Positions 8,835 to 17,056 of a stretch of DNA of 64,000 nt are shown piece after piece. Position 1 is the first letter of the stretch, and the number at the start of each line of letters is the position of its first letter. Origin of the DNA: JAPOUP01 sp965201085 (GTDB lineage Bacteria > Pseudomonadota > Alphaproteobacteria > Rhodobacterales > Rhodobacteraceae); the NCBI GenBank assembly GCA_965201085.1, contig CBDAVS010000016.1, positions 372,001-436,000 on the forward strand, given 5' to 3'. A program made the position numbers and the translations under genes. The notes under the pieces are model-generated. The model was not told where the DNA came from, made no database searches, and saw only the letters and a program-made list of their open reading frames with translations.

Positions 8835-9890
8835 ATGAAGACGATCAAAGGACCCGCCCTGTTCCTGGCACAGTTCACCGGGGACGAGGCCCCGTTCAGT
8901 TCGTGGGACAGCATCACCAAATGGGCGGCTGACTGCGGTTACAGAGGCGTACAGGTTCCCAGTTGGGACGGGCGGCTGATCGATCTCGCCAAGGCCGCCG
9001 AGTCAAGGGAATATTGCGACGAATTCGAGGGCATCGCCGCGGCGAACGGCGTCGAGGTCACCGAACTGTCGACACATCTGCAGGGCCAGCTGGTCGCCGT
9101 GCATCCAGCCTATGACGAGGCTTTCGACGGCTTCGCGGCGCCCGAAGTGCGCGGCAACCCCAAGGCGCGCCAGGAATGGGCCGTCGATCAGTTGAAGAAG
9201 GCGCTGTCCGCCTCCAGGAATATGGGGCTGTCCGCGCAGGCGGCCTTTTCCGGCGCCCTTGCCTGGCCCTATGTATACCCTTGGCCACAGCGGCCCGCGG
9301 GACTCGTCGAGACGGCATTCGATGAGCTTGCCGCGCGCTGGAAACCGATCCTGGATCATGCCGAGGACTGCGGGGTCGACATATGCTACGAAATCCACCC
9401 GGGCGAGGATCTGCATGACGGCATCACCTATGAGATGTTTCTGGAGCGCACGGGCGATCACGCACGGGCCTGCATGCTCTACGACCCGTCGCATTACGTG
9501 CTTCAGTGCCTTGATTACCTGGACAACATCGACATCTACCGGGATCGGATCCGGATGTTCCACGTCAAGGACGCGGAATTCAATCCAACCGGCCGCCAGG
9601 GAGTCTATTCCGGCTTCCAGAACTGGATTGACCGCGCCGGACGCTTCCGAAGCCTTGGCGATGGGCAGGTGGATTTTGGCGCCGTATTCTCAAAACTGTC
9701 CGCCAATGACTTCGACGGCTGGGCCGTGGTCGAATGGGAATGCTGCCTCAAACATCCCGAAGACGGGGCGCGCGAAGGCGCCCGGTTCGTCAGCGACCAC
9801 ATCATCCACGTGACCGAAAGGGCGTTCGACGACTTCGCGGGCGGGGGCACGGATGAAGCGGCCAACCGCAGGATGCTGGGGATCGAATGA
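8835..9890 (+). CDS. Sugar phosphate isomerase/epimerase (xylose-isomerase-like TIM barrel)
   Basis: 351 residues from ATG 8835 (AGAGGATTCACCAGATG). TIM-barrel of the AP-endonuclease-2/xylose-isomerase-like family. Seen: VQVPSWDGRL early, CYEIHPGEDLHDG (Glu and His, metal ligands), MLYDPSHYVLQ (Asp, His), FHVKDAEF (His, Asp) and WAVVEWECCL (Glu) late: the ordered E-D-H-E metal set of the family. The stop overlaps the ATG of the Gfo/Idh/MocA gene (ATGA), a pairing often seen where a dehydrogenase makes a keto-sugar that the TIM-barrel enzyme isomerises or cleaves. First gene of the coupled plus-strand island. Confidence 0.85.
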   Translation: MKTIKGPALFLAQFTGDEAPFSSWDSITKWAADCGYRGVQVPSWDGRLIDLAKAAESREYCDEFEGIAAANGVEVTELSTHLQGQLVAVHPAYDEAFDGFAAPEVRGNPKARQEWAVDQLKKALSASRNMGLSAQAAFSGALAWPYVYPWPQRPAGLVETAFDELAARWKPILDHAEDCGVDICYEIHPGEDLHDGITYEMFLERTGDHARACMLYDPSHYVLQCLDYLDNIDIYRDRIRMFHVKDAEFNPTGRQGVYSGFQNWIDRAGRFRSLGDGQVDFGAVFSKLSANDFDGWAVVEWECCLKHPEDGAREGARFVSDHIIHVTERAFDDFAGGGTDEAANRRMLGIE

Positions 9891-11017
9891 TGGCCGACCG
9901 TATCAGGCTGGGAATGGTCGGGGGCGGCAACGACGCTTTCATCGGCGGAGTCCATCGCATCGCATCCCGCATCGATGACCGTTTCGAACTCGTTGCGGGA
10001 GCGCTGTCTTCAACACCGGAGAAATCGCGCGCCAGTGGCGAAGCGCTGGGCCTTCCGCGCGTCTATGATGATTTCCGGCAGATGGCCATACGGGAAGCGC
10101 GGCGCAGGGACGGAATCGAGGCGGTTGCCATCGTAACCCCGAACCACATGCACTACCCAGCCACCCGTGAATTCCTTAAACGCGGCATTCATGTGATCTG
10201 CGACAAGCCTCTGACAGGCACGTTGCCGGAGGCCAGGAAACTGGTGAAAGCCGCGGAATCTTCGGATGCACTTTTTGTTCTGACGCATAATTACACCGGC
10301 TATCCAATGGTCCGGCAGGCCCGCGGGATGGTGGCAGCCGGTGAAATCGGCGCCGTGCGCGTGGTCCAGGTGGAATACGCTCAGGACTGGCTGACGGTGC
10401 ATCAGGATTTCAAGCAGGCTGAATGGCGAACCGATCCGGTGCGGGCCGGAACCGGTGGCGCGACCGGCGACATCGGCACCCATGCCTACAACATCGCCTG
10501 CTTCGTGACCGGACTGGCGCTGGATGTGCTGGCGGCCGATCTCGACAGCTTCGTCGAAGGCCGGCGGGTGGATGACAACGGCCATGTGATGCTGCGGTTT
10601 CACGGTGGCGCCAAGGGCATGCTGTGGTGCAGCCAGGTCGCGCCAGGGAACGAGAACGCGCTGCGCCTCCGCGTCTACGGCGAAAAGGGCGGGCTGGAAT
10701 GGGCCCAGGAGGACCCAAACTACCTTTGGCATACACCGTTTGGCGAGCCAAAACGGCTGGTCACCCGCAATGGCGCAGGCGCTGGCGATGCCGCCGGTCG
10801 CGTCAGCCGCGTGCCGCCGGGCCATCCCGAAGGCTACCTGGAAGGCTTCGCCAACATCTACTCAGAGGCTGCGGAAGCGATCCGGGCCATTCAGTCGGGC
10901 CAGGACCTTTCGGAGGACGTCATATTCCCGACGGTCCAGGACGGCCTGAAAGGTGTTCAGTTCGTTGACGCCTGCGTCCGGTCCTCGCGTCGAAACGGGG
11001 CCTGGGTGAATGTCTGA
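9887..11017 (+). CDS. Gfo/Idh/MocA-family NAD(P)-dependent oxidoreductase
   Basis: 376 residues (the first two codons are both ATG). The N-terminal Rossmann fold begins RLGMVGGGNDAFIG. The catalytic motif reads CDKPLT, with Asp where most family members have Glu (EKP); the Lys is kept. GDIGTHAYNIACF matches the second substrate-binding block (His). Likely oxidises a ring or chain hydroxyl of a sugar or polyol to a ketone. It overlaps both neighbours (4 bp and 8 bp), so is part of one transcript from 8835. The coupling with the ABC importer suggests that it handles the imported compound. Confidence 0.87.
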   Translation: MMADRIRLGMVGGGNDAFIGGVHRIASRIDDRFELVAGALSSTPEKSRASGEALGLPRVYDDFRQMAIREARRRDGIEAVAIVTPNHMHYPATREFLKRGIHVICDKPLTGTLPEARKLVKAAESSDALFVLTHNYTGYPMVRQARGMVAAGEIGAVRVVQVEYAQDWLTVHQDFKQAEWRTDPVRAGTGGATGDIGTHAYNIACFVTGLALDVLAADLDSFVEGRRVDDNGHVMLRFHGGAKGMLWCSQVAPGNENALRLRVYGEKGGLEWAQEDPNYLWHTPFGEPKRLVTRNGAGAGDAAGRVSRVPPGHPEGYLEGFANIYSEAAEAIRAIQSGQDLSEDVIFPTVQDGLKGVQFVDACVRSSRRNGAWVNV

Positions 11018-12098
11018 CCTGAAGGTCGAGTCCCTGCGCCAGACATTCGGCTCCGTCATCGCATTGAACGGCATGTCCTTCGACGTGGCGGGAGGCGAAT
11101 TCTTCTGCCTGCTGGGGCCTTCGTCCTCGGGCAAGACGACGACGCTGCGCGCGATTGCCGGACTGGAAGAGCTCGCGGGCGGATCGGTGCGTTTCGCTGG
11201 CCAGGATGTCACGGGTGCGCCCGTTCAGGGCCGCGGCATGTCAATGATCTTCCAGACATTCGCGCTCTATCCGCATCTCAGCGTCGAGGCCAATCTCGCG
11301 CACCCGCTGCGCCGGTCCGGCACCAGTTCGGAGGATGTGGCGAAGAAAGTCGGTGAGGTGGCCGAACTTCTGCGCGTCACCCACACATTGAAGCGCAGAC
11401 CGACGACGCTTTCAGGCGGCGAGCAGCAGCGTGTCGCCATCGGTCGCGCCATTGTCGGGCGACCCAAACTGCTCTTGCTGGATGAGCCGCTGACGAATCT
11501 CGACGCAAAGCTGCGCCACGAGATGCGGGCGGAATTCAAGCGGTTGCACCGCGAGCTGGGCATGACCATGCTTTACGCCACGCCCGACCAGCTGGAAGCG
11601 CTGACAATGGGCGAACGCGTCGGCGTGATCAAGGACGGCAGGGTGGTTGCCATCGGCGCGCCGCGAGATCTCTACCGGCATCCGAGCGACACCTATGTAG
11701 CGCAGATGGTCGGTTCGCCGCCGATCAACTTCATGTCCGCAACCGGCAGCGGCGAGAACCGGATCAAGCTGCCCTTTCTTGATCTGTCCATCGCGGCGCC
11801 TGGCGTTAAGTCCGGCCAGCCGATCAGGCTGGGCCTGCGCCCGCATGACATCGCACTGGTCGGGAACGGATCAGGCCATGCGACAAGCTTCCCCGCCAGA
11901 ATCCATCTTACCGAACCGCTGGGCGACGTCACGGTCATCGACATCACGGCCCGTGAAATGAATCTGAAGATGGTCCTGAGGGAAGAGGTCGCGGCGAATT
12001 TCAATGTTGGCGATGACATCCAAATCGCCTTCAATCCCGAAGATCTGCATATCTTCGACCCGTCGACCGGAACCCGGCTTGGCAACGGCGCGGCATAA
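11010..12098 (+). CDS. Carbohydrate ABC importer, ATPase subunit 1 (defective ATP-binding half, intact signature)
   Basis: 362 residues, MalK-like with a C-terminal OB/MOBE region. Walker A is GPSSSGKTT (third Gly of GPSGSGKT replaced by Ser), Q-loop MIFQTFALYP, signature LSGGEQQRVAIGRA (canonical) and Walker B LLLLDEPLTNLD. The H-loop reads YATPDQLEAL: the switch His is Pro (codons ACG CCC GAC CAG). A MalK homodimer with this lesion should be crippled, so it probably pairs with ATPase 2 (15484). Overlaps the dehydrogenase gene by 8 bp. The two-ATPase layout recalls the glycerol importer GlpSTPQV of rhizobia. Confidence 0.9.
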   Translation: MSDLKVESLRQTFGSVIALNGMSFDVAGGEFFCLLGPSSSGKTTTLRAIAGLEELAGGSVRFAGQDVTGAPVQGRGMSMIFQTFALYPHLSVEANLAHPLRRSGTSSEDVAKKVGEVAELLRVTHTLKRRPTTLSGGEQQRVAIGRAIVGRPKLLLLDEPLTNLDAKLRHEMRAEFKRLHRELGMTMLYATPDQLEALTMGERVGVIKDGRVVAIGAPRDLYRHPSDTYVAQMVGSPPINFMSATGSGENRIKLPFLDLSIAAPGVKSGQPIRLGLRPHDIALVGNGSGHATSFPARIHLTEPLGDVTVIDITAREMNLKMVLREEVAANFNVGDDIQIAFNPEDLHIFDPSTGTRLGNGAA

Positions 12099-12155
12099 TG
12101 AACAGGCGAGCGGTGGCAACCAAACAGGCATCAAGACAGACAATGGAGGAAAACC

Positions 12156-13622
12156 ATGAAAACACGTAACATTCTCAGTGGCCTGATGGGCACGACGGCG
12201 CTGGCGGCCGGGCTTGGCGCCGCGCCGGCGCTTTCGGCCGGCATCACCATAACGATGGCGGCGCCCGACTGGCCGCCAACGCGCTTCATGAAAGAGCATT
12301 TCGACCAGACCTACACCTCGCCGGCAGGTCACACCACGACGCTGGACATGGATTTCATTCCCTGGCCGAGCTTCTATGAGCGCGTCGCTGCCTCGCTGAC
12401 ATCGGGTGAGCAGAAATATCAGATGATCGTCACCGACAGCCAGTGGCTGGGCGCTTTCGTGGAAGGCGGCTACTATCTGAATCTCACCGACAGGATCAAC
12501 GCGGATCCGGAACTGAAGGCCATCATGCAGGATCTGCATCCGGCGCTGGTTTCGGCCTATTCGACCTACCCGCACCGAACGCGGGCGCAGCTTGAGGAAG
12601 CGGGCGAGGTTCCGGCCCCTGGCGTCAACTACTACGGCTTCCCGCAGTTCCCGGATACCTACGTAACCTTCTACCGCGAGGATGTCTTCTGCCACGAAGG
12701 CGAGATGGCTGCGTTCCAGGAAAAATACGGAACGAACCTGCCCTGTAGCTACGAAGACTGGCAGGACACCGACTGGCAGAAATGGGGTCAGATCGGCGAA
12801 TTCTTCCAGCGTTCGGCCGGTGAGGAACTGGCAGGCGAGACGCTTGCGGACGATTTCTACGGCATCGCTTACCAGGCCGGCAAGGGCTACGACTTCTCGA
12901 CCATGGCGATCAATGCCTTCATCTGGCAGCAGGGCGGTGACATCTGGGACGAATCAAAGATGCCAGAAGCGCAGGCTGAAGGCGTCGTGAATTCCGATGT
13001 GGCCGTGGCCGCGTTCGATGAATACCTGAGCTACCTTCAGTATATGCCGCCTGTCGCACAGACCGGTCAGATGGGCATCTTCGTGATCCAGGACCTCTAC
13101 ATGCAGGGCAAGGTCGGCGCGATCATCGACTGGGTTGGACTTGGCGAGCCGGTGCTCGACCCCAACGCCTCGACCGTGCATGACAGATCGGCATTCGGCC
13201 CGGCACCCGGAACGCGCAAGGGCGACGGTTCGATCGACCGTACCGGCAATATCGGCGGGCAGCCCTTCGTTCTGACGACCTGGAACAGCGAAGAAGTCGT
13301 CGAAGAAGCGCTGAACGTGGTGAAGTGGTGGCTCAATCCCGAAACGCAGATCGCCGCCGTCGCCAATGGTGGACAGTCAGGACTGGTGAGCGTTATGGCC
13401 GATCCTGGCTACAACGATCTGCGCCCGTGGAACCGGGCTCACGTCGAAATGATCGACTGGCAGAAAGACGTCTGGCACATTCCGGAATTCTTTGAACTGC
13501 TGACCCAGCAGCAGGAAGAGTTCGACAAAGCGATCACAGGCCAGATATCCGCCAAAGAAGCCCTTGATGCGGTCGCGGAGTTCCAACAGGAACTTCTTGA
13601 AGATATCGGCTTCATCGAATAG
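12156..13622 (+). CDS. Periplasmic solute-binding protein of the carbohydrate/polyol ABC importer
   Basis: 488 residues with a clear signal peptide (residues 1-28: MKTRN, a hydrophobic core, cleavage after ALSAG or thereabouts). The body is family-1 extracellular solute-binding type; the conserved VTDSQWLGAFVEGG and NIGGQPFVLTTW-like segments point to carbohydrate or polyol uptake. It is longer than the usual 400-430 residues, as are glycerol-type GlpV proteins. AATGGAGGAAAACCATG gives a strong start. A strong hairpin follows before the permease genes, which would favour higher expression of this gene than of the membrane parts. Ligand not determinable from sequence. Confidence 0.88.
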   Translation: MKTRNILSGLMGTTALAAGLGAAPALSAGITITMAAPDWPPTRFMKEHFDQTYTSPAGHTTTLDMDFIPWPSFYERVAASLTSGEQKYQMIVTDSQWLGAFVEGGYYLNLTDRINADPELKAIMQDLHPALVSAYSTYPHRTRAQLEEAGEVPAPGVNYYGFPQFPDTYVTFYREDVFCHEGEMAAFQEKYGTNLPCSYEDWQDTDWQKWGQIGEFFQRSAGEELAGETLADDFYGIAYQAGKGYDFSTMAINAFIWQQGGDIWDESKMPEAQAEGVVNSDVAVAAFDEYLSYLQYMPPVAQTGQMGIFVIQDLYMQGKVGAIIDWVGLGEPVLDPNASTVHDRSAFGPAPGTRKGDGSIDRTGNIGGQPFVLTTWNSEEVVEEALNVVKWWLNPETQIAAVANGGQSGLVSVMADPGYNDLRPWNRAHVEMIDWQKDVWHIPEFFELLTQQQEEFDKAITGQISAKEALDAVAEFQQELLEDIGFIE

Positions 13623-13637
13623 CGGGTTGTCGCTTCC

Positions 13638-13679
13638 GGGGCCCGGCCATATGCCGGGCCCCTTCTTTCGTTTGTTTGG
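13638..13679 (+). terminator. Hairpin between binding-protein and permease genes (attenuator/mRNA-stabilising)
   Basis: Perfect 10-bp stem GGGGCCCGGC / GCCGGGCCCC around a 5-nt loop (CATAT), followed by TTCTTTCGTTTGTTTGG. It resembles an intrinsic terminator, but the permease and ATPase genes continue immediately downstream in the same direction, so it probably acts as a partial terminator or a 3-prime stabiliser for the binding-protein mRNA. Confidence 0.75.
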
Positions 13680-13700
13680 TTGCAGAAGGACGACACCGAA

Positions 13701-14618
13701 ATGTCCGACATTTCCGACTCCAGAAGCGGATTTGGCGTCTGGCTGCTGGACCCTAAAAGACGCGGTCCACTGCTGGTGGCACCGGCATTGATCATCCTTT
13801 TCGTTATGAATATCTTCCCGCTTCTGTGGTCTTTCGGGTTGAGTTTTTTCAACTACAAAGCCTCGAGCCAGCGGATTCCGTCCTTCCGGGGACTGTCCAA
13901 CTATGAACGCGTTCTGACCGACGAGAAGACCTGGGAGCGGTTCCAGACCACGGCGGTCATCGTCGGGTCCTCGGTTCTGCTGCAGTTGATCGTCGGCTTT
14001 ATGCTGGCGTTGATGTTCGCCAAAGCCTTCCCCCTGCGCCGCATCGTACTGATGCTGGTCCTGACACCAATGATGCTCTCGTTCGTGTCCGTCGGCGTTT
14101 TCTTCAAACTGTTTTACGAACCGACATTCGGCATCGTCAGCTATGTGATGAATCTGTTCACCGCGGAAAAATTCGTGATGCTCGGCTCACCTGGCGGGGC
14201 CATAGCCGGAATCGTCATCGCGGATGCCTGGATGTGGTCACCCTTCGTGATGCTGTTGGTGCTCGCCGGGTTGGTATCCGTGCCGAAGCACCTCTACGAG
14301 GCGGCGGAAATCGACCGGGCTTCCAGCTGGCGCACCTTCTGGACGATCACTTTTCCATATATCAAATCGCTCCTGCTTCTGGCCATTCTGTTCCGCACCA
14401 TCGAGACTTTCAAGCTCTTCGATATCGTCTACATCATCACCGAGGGCGGACCGGGTAGTTCCACGGAGACCATAGCCGTCTTCCTCTACCGCAACGCATT
14501 CCAGTTCTTCCAGACGAGCCGATCGTCGGCGTTGGCCTATATCGTCCTGTTCATCGTGATCGTGCTGACGAACCTGTATCTATACGCGGTGAACCGGCGC
14601 GACGAGGAGATCGGATAA
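13701..14618 (+). CDS. Carbohydrate ABC importer permease 1 (MalF/UgpA type)
   Basis: 305 residues from ATG 13701 (AAGGA 8-9 nt upstream; an upstream TTG at 13680 is less likely). About six membrane helices, for example LVAPALIILFVMNIFPLLWS and AIAGIVIADAWMWSPFVML. The EAA loop that docks on the ATPase reads EAAEIDRASSWRTFWTITFP. Its stop overlaps the ATG of permease 2. Forms the membrane channel with permease 2. Confidence 0.9.
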   Translation: MSDISDSRSGFGVWLLDPKRRGPLLVAPALIILFVMNIFPLLWSFGLSFFNYKASSQRIPSFRGLSNYERVLTDEKTWERFQTTAVIVGSSVLLQLIVGFMLALMFAKAFPLRRIVLMLVLTPMMLSFVSVGVFFKLFYEPTFGIVSYVMNLFTAEKFVMLGSPGGAIAGIVIADAWMWSPFVMLLVLAGLVSVPKHLYEAAEIDRASSWRTFWTITFPYIKSLLLLAILFRTIETFKLFDIVYIITEGGPGSSTETIAVFLYRNAFQFFQTSRSSALAYIVLFIVIVLTNLYLYAVNRRDEEIG

Positions 14619-15487
14619 TGGTCCGCAGGTACCGCGAGATCGGCAAAGCCGGCTGGGGGTATACCGCGGTCACCGGCATCGTCGGCTTAATCTACTTCTT
14701 CCCCGTCCTCTGGATCATCCTGACCGCATTCAAGACACGGACGGACGCGCTGGCCGTACCGCCGAAACTGTTTTTCACGCCGACGCTGGAGAATTTCCAG
14801 TCCGTGTTCTTTCGTGCCTCCATTACCACCGGCAGCAGCCAGGCCACCGATATGGGGCTGTATTTCTTCAATTCGATCTTCATCGCTTTCACGTCCGTGG
14901 GCCTGGCACTGATGGTCGGTGCCCTGGCGGCATATGCGTTCAGCCGCTATCCACTCAAGGGCAACGACACCTATCTCTTCATCATTCTGACGACGCGCAT
15001 GATGCCGCCGATCGTGGTGATCATCCCGATCTTCCTGATGTTCCGCCTCTCGGGGCTCGCGGGCAGCTACTGGGGAATCATCCTGCTTTACACAGCCTTC
15101 AACATTCCGTTTTCCGTATGGCTGGTTAAATCGTTCTTCGACGAGCTGAACCCGGAAATCGAGGATGCGGCCCGGGTGGATGGCGCATCCGAGCGGCGGG
15201 TCTTCTTCAGCTTCTGCATTCCGCAGATCCTATCGGGACTTTCGGCGACCTTCGTTTTCGGCCTGATCCTGACCTGGAACGAATTCCTGTTCGCGCTTCT
15301 GCTCACGGGGGTCGAGACCCGAACCGTTCCGGTGGCCATGGCCCGTACGCTCGGTGGCGAGGTCGGCGTGGATTACGGGTTGCTTGGGGCCATCGTGACC
15401 CTGTTTCTGATCCCGATCTTCTTCGTCACATTTCTTCTGCAGAACCAGCTCCTGCGCGGTGTGACATTCGGTACGGTGAAGAAATGA
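14618..15487 (+). CDS. Carbohydrate ABC importer permease 2 (MalG/UgpE type)
   Basis: 289 residues and six predicted helices, starting with YTAVTGIVGLIYFFPVLWII. The EAA loop reads EDAARVDGASERRVFFSFCI. Translation is coupled on both sides: the ATG overlaps the previous stop and the stop overlaps the ATPase 2 ATG by 4 bp. Inner membrane partner of permease 1. Confidence 0.9.
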   Translation: MVRRYREIGKAGWGYTAVTGIVGLIYFFPVLWIILTAFKTRTDALAVPPKLFFTPTLENFQSVFFRASITTGSSQATDMGLYFFNSIFIAFTSVGLALMVGALAAYAFSRYPLKGNDTYLFIILTTRMMPPIVVIIPIFLMFRLSGLAGSYWGIILLYTAFNIPFSVWLVKSFFDELNPEIEDAARVDGASERRVFFSFCIPQILSGLSATFVFGLILTWNEFLFALLLTGVETRTVPVAMARTLGGEVGVDYGLLGAIVTLFLIPIFFVTFLLQNQLLRGVTFGTVKK

Positions 15488-16575
15488 CGATCCAGCTCGC
15501 CGGACTCACCAAGCGTTTCGGTGCGCTTACCGCGGTCGATGCCGTCGACCTGGAGGTTGGCGATGGTGAGGTCCTCTGTCTGCTCGGTCCGTCGGGCTGC
15601 GGCAAGACCACGACGCTGCGCATGGTCGCCGGGCTTGAATTCGCCACCGAGGGTGACGTGATCCTAGGCGGCAAACGCGTGAACGAACTGGCCCCGAGGG
15701 AACGCAACGTGGCCATGTCATTCCAGTTCTACGCGCTCTATCCGTCGCTGAACGTCGCGGAGAATCTGGCATATCCCCTGTATGCCGAAGCACTGTCAAA
15801 ACCGGAGATCGACAGTCGCGTAGCTCAGGTATCCAGGACGCTTCAGCTTGACGGCATCCTGAATCGAAAGCCAGGACAGTTGTCCGAGGGTGAAAAACAG
15901 CGCACAGCCGTGGGCCGGTCGATCATCCGCGATCCCAACTGCTTCCTGTTTGACGAACCGCTTTCCCGCCTCGACGTACAGCTACGCGAAGAGATGCGGG
16001 GCGAGATCAAGGAGGTTCTGCAGGACCTGTCCCGTCCCACGGTCATCGTAACCCACGACCAGCTGGAAGCGCTGACGATGGCCGACCGAATCGCGGTGAT
16101 GCGCAACGGAAGAATCGAGCAGGTGGATACACCCCACAATGTTTTCGCCAAGCCCGCGAACCTGTTTGTCGCTGGTTTCATCGGAACGCCTCAGATGAAT
16201 CTGTTGCCTGCCACTCTAGCCGCGGCGCGACCGGGCGGAGCCGCCGAATTCTCGGTGAAAGGCGGGCAGACCATCGCCATTGAGGTCGACCGGCGCGTTA
16301 TGGAACTCAGCCCCGGCGCCAGGGTGACGCTTGGCATCCGGCCGCGAAACCTTGAAATCTCCCATGATTCCGTCGCTGACGGTCTGTCGACCAGGATTGA
16401 CATTGTAGAACCGATGGGAGCCGAGACTATGGCGCATCTGCATGACGGGCTGCATGATCTACGCGTCGTGACCGACTGGCGTGTCCCGATGGCCGAGAAT
16501 GATCAGGTTCACGTAAGGTTTCCGCCCAGGGCAACGCATATTTTCACCGAGGATGGGGAGGCTCTTAGGTCATGA
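15484..16575 (+). CDS. Carbohydrate ABC importer, ATPase subunit 2 (intact ATP-binding half, degenerate signature)
   Basis: 363 residues, MalK-like. Walker A GPSGCGKTTTLR, Q-loop FQFYALYPSL, Walker B CFLFDEPLSRLD and H-loop IVTHDQLEALTM are intact. The signature, normally LSGGQ, reads LSEGEKQRTAVGRS, so the second Gly is Glu. ATPase 1 has the reverse pattern (good LSGGE, no switch His). In a heterodimer the intact nucleotide-binding half of this subunit would face the good signature of subunit 1, and both defects would fall in the other site. The C-terminal MOBE domain ends in a GIRPRNLEIS-type block. Confidence 0.9.
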   Translation: MTIQLAGLTKRFGALTAVDAVDLEVGDGEVLCLLGPSGCGKTTTLRMVAGLEFATEGDVILGGKRVNELAPRERNVAMSFQFYALYPSLNVAENLAYPLYAEALSKPEIDSRVAQVSRTLQLDGILNRKPGQLSEGEKQRTAVGRSIIRDPNCFLFDEPLSRLDVQLREEMRGEIKEVLQDLSRPTVIVTHDQLEALTMADRIAVMRNGRIEQVDTPHNVFAKPANLFVAGFIGTPQMNLLPATLAAARPGGAAEFSVKGGQTIAIEVDRRVMELSPGARVTLGIRPRNLEISHDSVADGLSTRIDIVEPMGAETMAHLHDGLHDLRVVTDWRVPMAENDQVHVRFPPRATHIFTEDGEALRS

Positions 16576-16859
16576 CCGCCATTCAAGCCAAACTTCTGGA
16601 ACGCCTGATCATCGGACTATGCGTTCTTTCGGTGATCTTCATCTTCCAGCCGTTCTCGATCACCCTGTTTTCCATCGGCTGCGTCAGCGTCATCGTCGGC
16701 GCGCTCGCCTTCAACCTTGTGCCGCTTTGCCGTGAAGGCATGGAATGGCGGTCCATCATCAGGGTTTCGCTCATCATCGTGATCATTCTGGCCGTCGCGG
16801 CGGCGCTTGGTGTGGGTACCGCATTCCTTTACGTAGATTATCTAGAGACGCTCAGGTGA
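16572..16859 (+). CDS. Small integral membrane protein of the ABC importer operon
   Basis: 95 residues with three predicted membrane spans (about 12-30, 33-52 and 66-88), no signal peptide and few charged residues. It overlaps the ATPase 2 gene by 4 bp (ATGA), so it is translated with the transporter. Glycerol-type GlpSTPQ operons of rhizobia also carry a small membrane protein gene (DUF2160 type). This may be an accessory subunit of the same kind, though I see no motif proving homology. Confidence 0.7.
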   Translation: MTAIQAKLLERLIIGLCVLSVIFIFQPFSITLFSIGCVSVIVGALAFNLVPLCREGMEWRSIIRVSLIIVIILAVAAALGVGTAFLYVDYLETLR

Positions 16860-17056
16860 ACCGCTTCGACGTTTCCATTATCCGACGCAACATCCTCGAT
16901 ATTCAGGGCCATCAAGCGGTCGGGATCGCCGGATTCGAGGAATGCGCCCTTCCCCAAACGGTGCCCGCGTCCCTGGTGGCAGGCGGATTCCGGTCGGACG
17001 CCAGCATATTGAACCATGCGCCAGCCGAGGCCGGAATGGCCCTCCGTCAGACATGA
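16856..17056 (+). CDS. Unknown 66-residue protein, coupled by overlaps at both ends
   Basis: Starts at GTG 16856, overlapping the stop of the membrane-protein gene (GTGA), and ends in TGA overlapping the ATG of the UPF0261 gene (ATGA). The reading starts VNRFDVSIIRRNILDIQGHQ, is soluble and mildly basic at the start, has no membrane span and matches no family I know. The 4-bp overlap on both sides is the argument that it is translated. Against it: the start is GTG with only GAGACG upstream, and the ORF is short. It could also be leftover coding sequence of a truncated gene. Confidence 0.45.
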   Translation: MNRFDVSIIRRNILDIQGHQAVGIAGFEECALPQTVPASLVAGGFRSDASILNHAPAEAGMALRQT

